64,000 nucleotides of DNA from assembly GCA_963693085.1 (NCBI GenBank), contig OY856412.1, positions 1,063,786,744-1,063,850,743 of the forward strand. The letters run 5' to 3'. This document shows, piece by piece, positions 60,028 to 64,000 of the stretch. The notes below the pieces were generated by a model. It saw only the letters and a program-made list of their open reading frames with translations, had not been told where the DNA came from and made no database searches. This stretch comes from Alisma plantago-aquatica (Eukaryota; Streptophyta; Magnoliopsida; Alismatales; Alismataceae). Numbering within the stretch: the stretch's first letter is position 1; every line of letters starts with the position of its first letter. Both the position numbers and the translations under genes were made by a program.

Positions 60028-61104
60028 ATGGTTGGAGATAACTCAACAGTTGACAACCAGTATGGTTATGAGACACCTCAAAATGCTAGGTTTGGTCAGG
60101 GTACCTCTGATATTGTTGGTTTGGGAGGAGCTATGACTCCAGAGCAGGAGTTGGCCATGTTTCAACAACTCTTTGCGTCTTCCATGGTGGGGAAGATGAA
60201 AGACCCGTCTGTACCTGAGAAGCCTAAGGAGTTCTCAATCATGGAGTTCATGAAGATGCAACCACCCTCCTTCAAGGGTGAGGGTGAGATAGAGATGGTC
60301 AACAAAGCTGATGATTGGGTGTTAGCCATGGAGAGGACTTTTGATGGTATGGCATGCCCTCAACATCAAAAGGTTAGGTTTGCTTCCTATGTCTTCGATG
60401 GACCGGCTAGAGTTTGGTGGAATGGAATTGCAAAGACTAGAGATATCTCCACCATGACCTGGATAGAGTTTTTGACTCTCTTCGGTGGGAAGTACATCTA
60501 CATTGCTTCTTTGAAGAAGAAAGAAGCAGAGTTCTACAGTTTGAAGAAAGGCTCCTTATATGTTTCTGCTTATGTGCAAAGGTTTCTTCTGTTGGAGCGT
60601 TATGCAGTTGGTTTGGGTGAAGAAAGTAGGGCTGACCTTTTCCTCCAAGGGCTCAACTACAATGTGGGACGTGCTCTGATCCCACAATTGCCCTTGACCT
60701 TTCAGAAGATGGTTGATAAAGCTTTGGCTATGGAGTCTTACCCAGGGTTTCAACATAGGGAGTTTGACAAGAAAAGGAAGTCCTCATGTGATGATCAGAG
60801 AAGGGACAAGTGTGCTAAGTACAATGGTCACCATCCTCCAAGAAAGTGTTCTCAGGACAAACCTCGTCATAATACCCCTTTGGTATGTCACTATTGCAAT
60901 GAACCTGGACACATCCGACCTGATTGCCCTAAGCGTCGTAATGGTCAAGCTCCAGCACAACAACAATAAGCACCTCCTCAGATCCAGGGCAACAATAATG
61001 GTAACAATAATAGAGGAAGACCTGTGGAAAGAAGAGTTGGTAGAGTTTTTGCCTTGGATGGCGAAGAAGTTAATGATGTTGAGCAAGAGCAAGTTAACCC
61101 ATAG
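60028..61104 (+). pseudogene. Gag protein of the TR-GAG-like element, with one in-frame TAA
   Basis: A Retrotrans_gag domain runs from about residue 90 (D-D-W-V-L-A-M-E-R-T-F, V-R-F-A-S-Y, A-R-V-W-W-N-G-I, then F-Y-S-L-K-K-G-S and D-L-F-L-Q-G-L). A basic linker and a zinc knuckle C-H-Y-C-N-E-P-G-H-I-R-P-D-C (CX2CX4HX4C) follow near 60886-60927. The frame stops at TAA 60967-60969 but continues in phase with an Asn/Gly/Arg-rich stretch and G-R-V-F-A-L-D-G-E-E to TAG at 61102. The ATG at 60028 is preferred over the upstream one at 59965. The extra 21 residues are hydrophobic and end at TTGTGCAGG, which looks like a splice acceptor. Gag would assemble particles around element RNA. The domains before the TAA are intact. 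Confidence 0.88.
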
Positions 61105-61284
61105 TTCCTTAGACTAGTCTTTCCAAGTTATGTTTCCTTTTGCATGTTGCTTATGTAGTGGAGGTAACAAGTATAGTTGAAACTTTTGTAACTGAAGTTA
61201 AGTTTGATTTTTTGAGATGAATCCTTTTAAAGGGTGGTGAATAAGTTTGCTTATGGATGTTTTGATTTCGAGGATGAAATCTCT
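61105..61284 (+). other. Short 3' internal non-coding segment
   Basis: Between the Gag end and the purine tract there is no trace of protease or any pol domain. Confidence 0.7.
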
Positions 61285-61297
61285 TTAAGGGGTGGTG
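61285..61297 (+). promoter_or_regulatory. Polypurine tract before the 3' LTR
   Basis: TAAGGGGTGGTG lies three bases before the LTR start at 61301, and GATTTCGAGGATGAAATC lies just upstream, as in many plant gypsy elements. Confidence 0.8.
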
Positions 61298-61300
61298 TGT

Positions 61301-64000
61301 TGTAACATACCAGATATAGAATCCTACCCTAATAGTTTTACCCTTTTGTCTTAGCCAAACAAGAATAAGCTAATACTTGTAATTAAGAGAATCTAAAATA
61401 CTTTATATTTAATAATGACTCGTTTGGATGATAATAATAAATTAAAGAACTTGATCGGATAAATATTATCAACATGGGGTTATATGCACAAATACACCAG
61501 CTTGGTTTTAATTAATGGATCTGAAGTGTAATTGTCACTAAGAAATAAAAATAATAAAATATATTCGTCTTAGAACTTTCTAGTGCTTTTTAGAATATGA
61601 AAAATAAGAGAAAATCCGAATTATATAAAGGTGATGATAAATGTAATAGTTGGTGGTAATATGGAATATTTTGGATAAATGAGGATAATGACAAAATATT
61701 TTGCACCAAAAACTTAATTGGAAACCCACAAGGATAATTTGACACTCAAATTCGTTTTCTTGACCAAAAGTAACTTAAGGGCCAAGTATCATTTAATGTG
61801 GAACATAAATATAAATATTAATGACATTATCAAAATAAAATAGGAAATAGGCCAATAAAGTGAAATAAAATACTTTATGTTCTCAAATCAGAAAAAGAAC
61901 TCCAAACTCGTAATCTAAACATAAAAATAAGCCTTTGGGAAAATTTACAACTAATTTGGATAATGTTTGATTAATAAGTAGATATAGGAGAGAGAAAATG
62001 CCTAAAAGATGTAATTAATAAATAATTATAATTCATGACACCAAAAGTTGGAAATAAAGGCAAAATCATATTCAACACACTTAAGTTAACTTGTGGATGA
62101 AATTTCATCCAATTTGGTTAATCCATGAGTAATTAATGCATATAGAAAGAGAAACAAGGAATAAATTAAATAACATATCTAAAATTTCCAAAAGTGAAAT
62201 CTAATTGGATATTCGGAATCTACATACTTAATTTAACTTATGTGCAAACTTTGGTTTAATTTGGATATTTCTAGAACACCTAAATTAAGAAAGAGAATAT
62301 ACATAAATTATTTGAATTTCACTTTGATTAATTCTATTGATTTTCCAATTTTTCCTAAACTTTGGGCTGTCACGCGGCCCACTTATGTCGGATTGTATCA
62401 TGGCCCTTGGATGAGAATCCAACCGATGACGAGTCATCTCCTACCTCCGTTAAGACTCTCTCTCGTAGCTACAGTAACACGAGTTTCCTCCACGCTTTCC
62501 TCTTCTGTCTTTCCCTTTCGGCACCTCAGGTTTTGATTTCCTTCATCTACGAGACTTTCTGCTTTAGCCGATCCCTATTTTAATAGGGTTTCTCTCGCTA
62601 GAAACTCCTCCTTCCTCTATTTCCTAGTTTTCTCTGGATACTCGTTCAACCTGAGCACCACCCTTATATAAAGGGCTTTCCCCACAATCTTTGGACCCTC
62701 AGAGACCACACGCCATAGCTTTGTTGATCTGGTTTCCCCTACTTCCACCACTCCTTACTCCGACCACCTGTTGCGGCGGAGGCGAGTGCGTCTGGGGGTC
62801 TCAGTCATCGGTGGGGTCTATTTCAAGCCTTCTTCGAGTCGTGAAGGCGTGGGCAAGCTTCACGAGCCTTCAATTCGGCTGTTCGGAAGGTACCGTGGCT
62901 TTCCCCCTGTTCTTTGGTTTCAGACCTTCGAGCCAATTTTGGTGTTTCTATGCCCCTCGACGCTTGTTTTCTTTGTGTCTGTCTTTGTCTGGGCTTGATG
63001 GAGCTCCCTACGTAGTTTCTGTTGAGGACCTCATTATCCTTCGTCGTTCTGTGATCTCAGCAATGGTCTGTCGATGCCTTTTTTTGTGGCCCTGTGCTCC
63101 GATCCGCCCGAGCTTGGGCTTGTTGTGACCGGAAGCATGCCAGGGATCCAACCCCGACATCAGTTTTGAGTTTTGTGGCTTCAATCGCTGTTGGCTTCAC
63201 CTGGGTTCTCTTTGGCAAGCCTGCAGTCGTGCAGATTCAAGGAAGGAACAATGGTTGTGGTGCTTTTCCCATTGTTCCCTTCTCGGCTTTTCTGTTTTGT
63301 GTTACGACCAGGGGTATTTTTGTCTTTTCACAGATTCTACCTCCCTCCTCTGGTCATGGTCTTGCGAGTGTTTGACAGGTGACTTGGCCGGCTGTGTTTG
63401 GGCCAAGTCACACGGGCCCCACTCCTGTTACCCACTTTTGATGCAAATTCATTATGTGGAATTATCTGATTGGTCAGTAATTAAAAATGCATAACTAATT
63501 ATCAGATGATCAAAAAATTCTAAAAAATATTCATTAGAATCAGAAAAATAAGATCTAACTAATGGTATCAGTTTTGTCACCTGAATCTGATGTTTTAAAA
63601 GGGTGATTTAATGGATCTAATCAAATAAGATAATAACTTGTATAAATCATAACTAATTATATATAAGTCAGAAAATACAATAAAATATGTTTTAGACTCG
63701 TAATAAAATAACCTAAAATATGGAATAGTTTTCATAATCTAATTCACACGTGTATAAAAAGGTAGTTTTAAGGGTTTGGTTAAAATGATGAAATTGACCT
63801 AAAATCTGTATATGTGTTTAATAGGCTCTTTGGTGACCTAGATTTGGATCCAGAAGTGCTTTGAACCTGTTGGACTTTTATTTTGGAGGTATGTTGTATC
63901 CCTGATTATTCTTTATTGAGCAATTCACCTAAATTTTCATTTTCTTGATATTAGCCTACACAATATGTCTTATCTCTTGTTAACATGGTTCGTGTGAACT
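61301..64000 (+). repeat. 3' LTR (first 2700 bp; continues beyond the window)
   Basis: Colinear with 56158-58880 of the 5' LTR. The window end corresponds to about 58880 there, so about 1.0 kb of LTR is missing. Relative to the 5' LTR it lacks about 20 bp after CTCGCTAGAAACTC (near 62608). The TATA box is conserved at 62665. Confidence 0.92.

Larger units (their letters stand above)
56158..64000 (+). mobile_element. Gag-only LTR retrotransposon with very long LTRs (TR-GAG-like), 3' end outside the window
   Basis: Two direct repeats start with TGTAACATACCAGATATAG at 56158 and 61301. The first ends at 59906, followed at once by a primer-binding site. The second is preceded by a purine tract and runs past the window end. 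The interior (59907-61300, 1394 bp) encodes only Gag; protease, RT, RNase H and integrase are absent. It must therefore be mobilised by an autonomous gypsy relative. The first 250 bp of the two LTRs differ at about 10 positions (about 96% identical), so the insertion is fairly recent. Confidence 0.92.

Overview
This window looks like nuclear DNA from a flowering plant, in a gene-poor, repeat-dense part of the genome. It is AT-rich and GT..AG introns can be read. The recognisable protein families are those of plant transposons: TNP2, DUF4218, DUF4216 and Transposase_24 of CACTA elements; Retrotrans_gag and pol of Ty3/gypsy; and ORF1, endonuclease, RT and RNase H of plant L1-type LINEs. I found no intact host gene, rRNA or tRNA gene, no CRISPR array and no bacterial or organellar segment. 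The species cannot be named from this sequence.

Layout. 1-1274: a long terminal repeat on the minus strand, with three hairpin repeats. About 2.05-5.98 kb: a heavily decayed plus-strand Ty3/gypsy gag-pol. 6203-6282: (TA)n, followed by a 340-bp Tourist-type MITE with TTA target duplications (6292-6631). 6753-28187: one 21.4-kb CACTA element flanked by CAA target duplications. Its genes are on the minus strand: a broken TNP2 transposase (17910-21522) and a Transposase_24/TnpA-like gene (13573 to about 15.06 kb, probably with leader exons up to 17.5 kb). It also carries spliced-looking fragments that may be captured host exons (9.2-9.4 and 10.3-10.9 kb). 28209-30038: an LTR-like block. 30039-33335: the truncated 3' end of a chromodomain gypsy element plus its 3-kb LTR, with a possible SINE inside.

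35.35-50.2 kb is a three-level nest. An old plus-strand LINE was split by a younger, almost complete minus-strand LINE (37831-47238; 15-bp target duplication, T-run at the tail end). That LINE was split in turn by a 3376-bp solo LTR (41305-44680; 5-bp duplication TAGGC). The solo LTR belongs to the same family as the LTR at 30301-33335.

50.2-56.05 kb is AT-rich with no secure coding content. 56158 to the window end is an LTR retrotransposon with unusually long LTRs (5' LTR 3749 bp; 3' LTR cut by the window edge). Its short 1394-bp interior encodes only a Gag with a zinc knuckle, so it must depend on enzymes supplied by a relative (TR-GAG-like).

No genes here work together as a pathway. The joint logic is that of transposition: TNP2 with the TnpA-like protein acting on CACTA ends and subterminal repeats, LINE ORF1 with ORF2, and a Gag-only element parasitising an autonomous partner.
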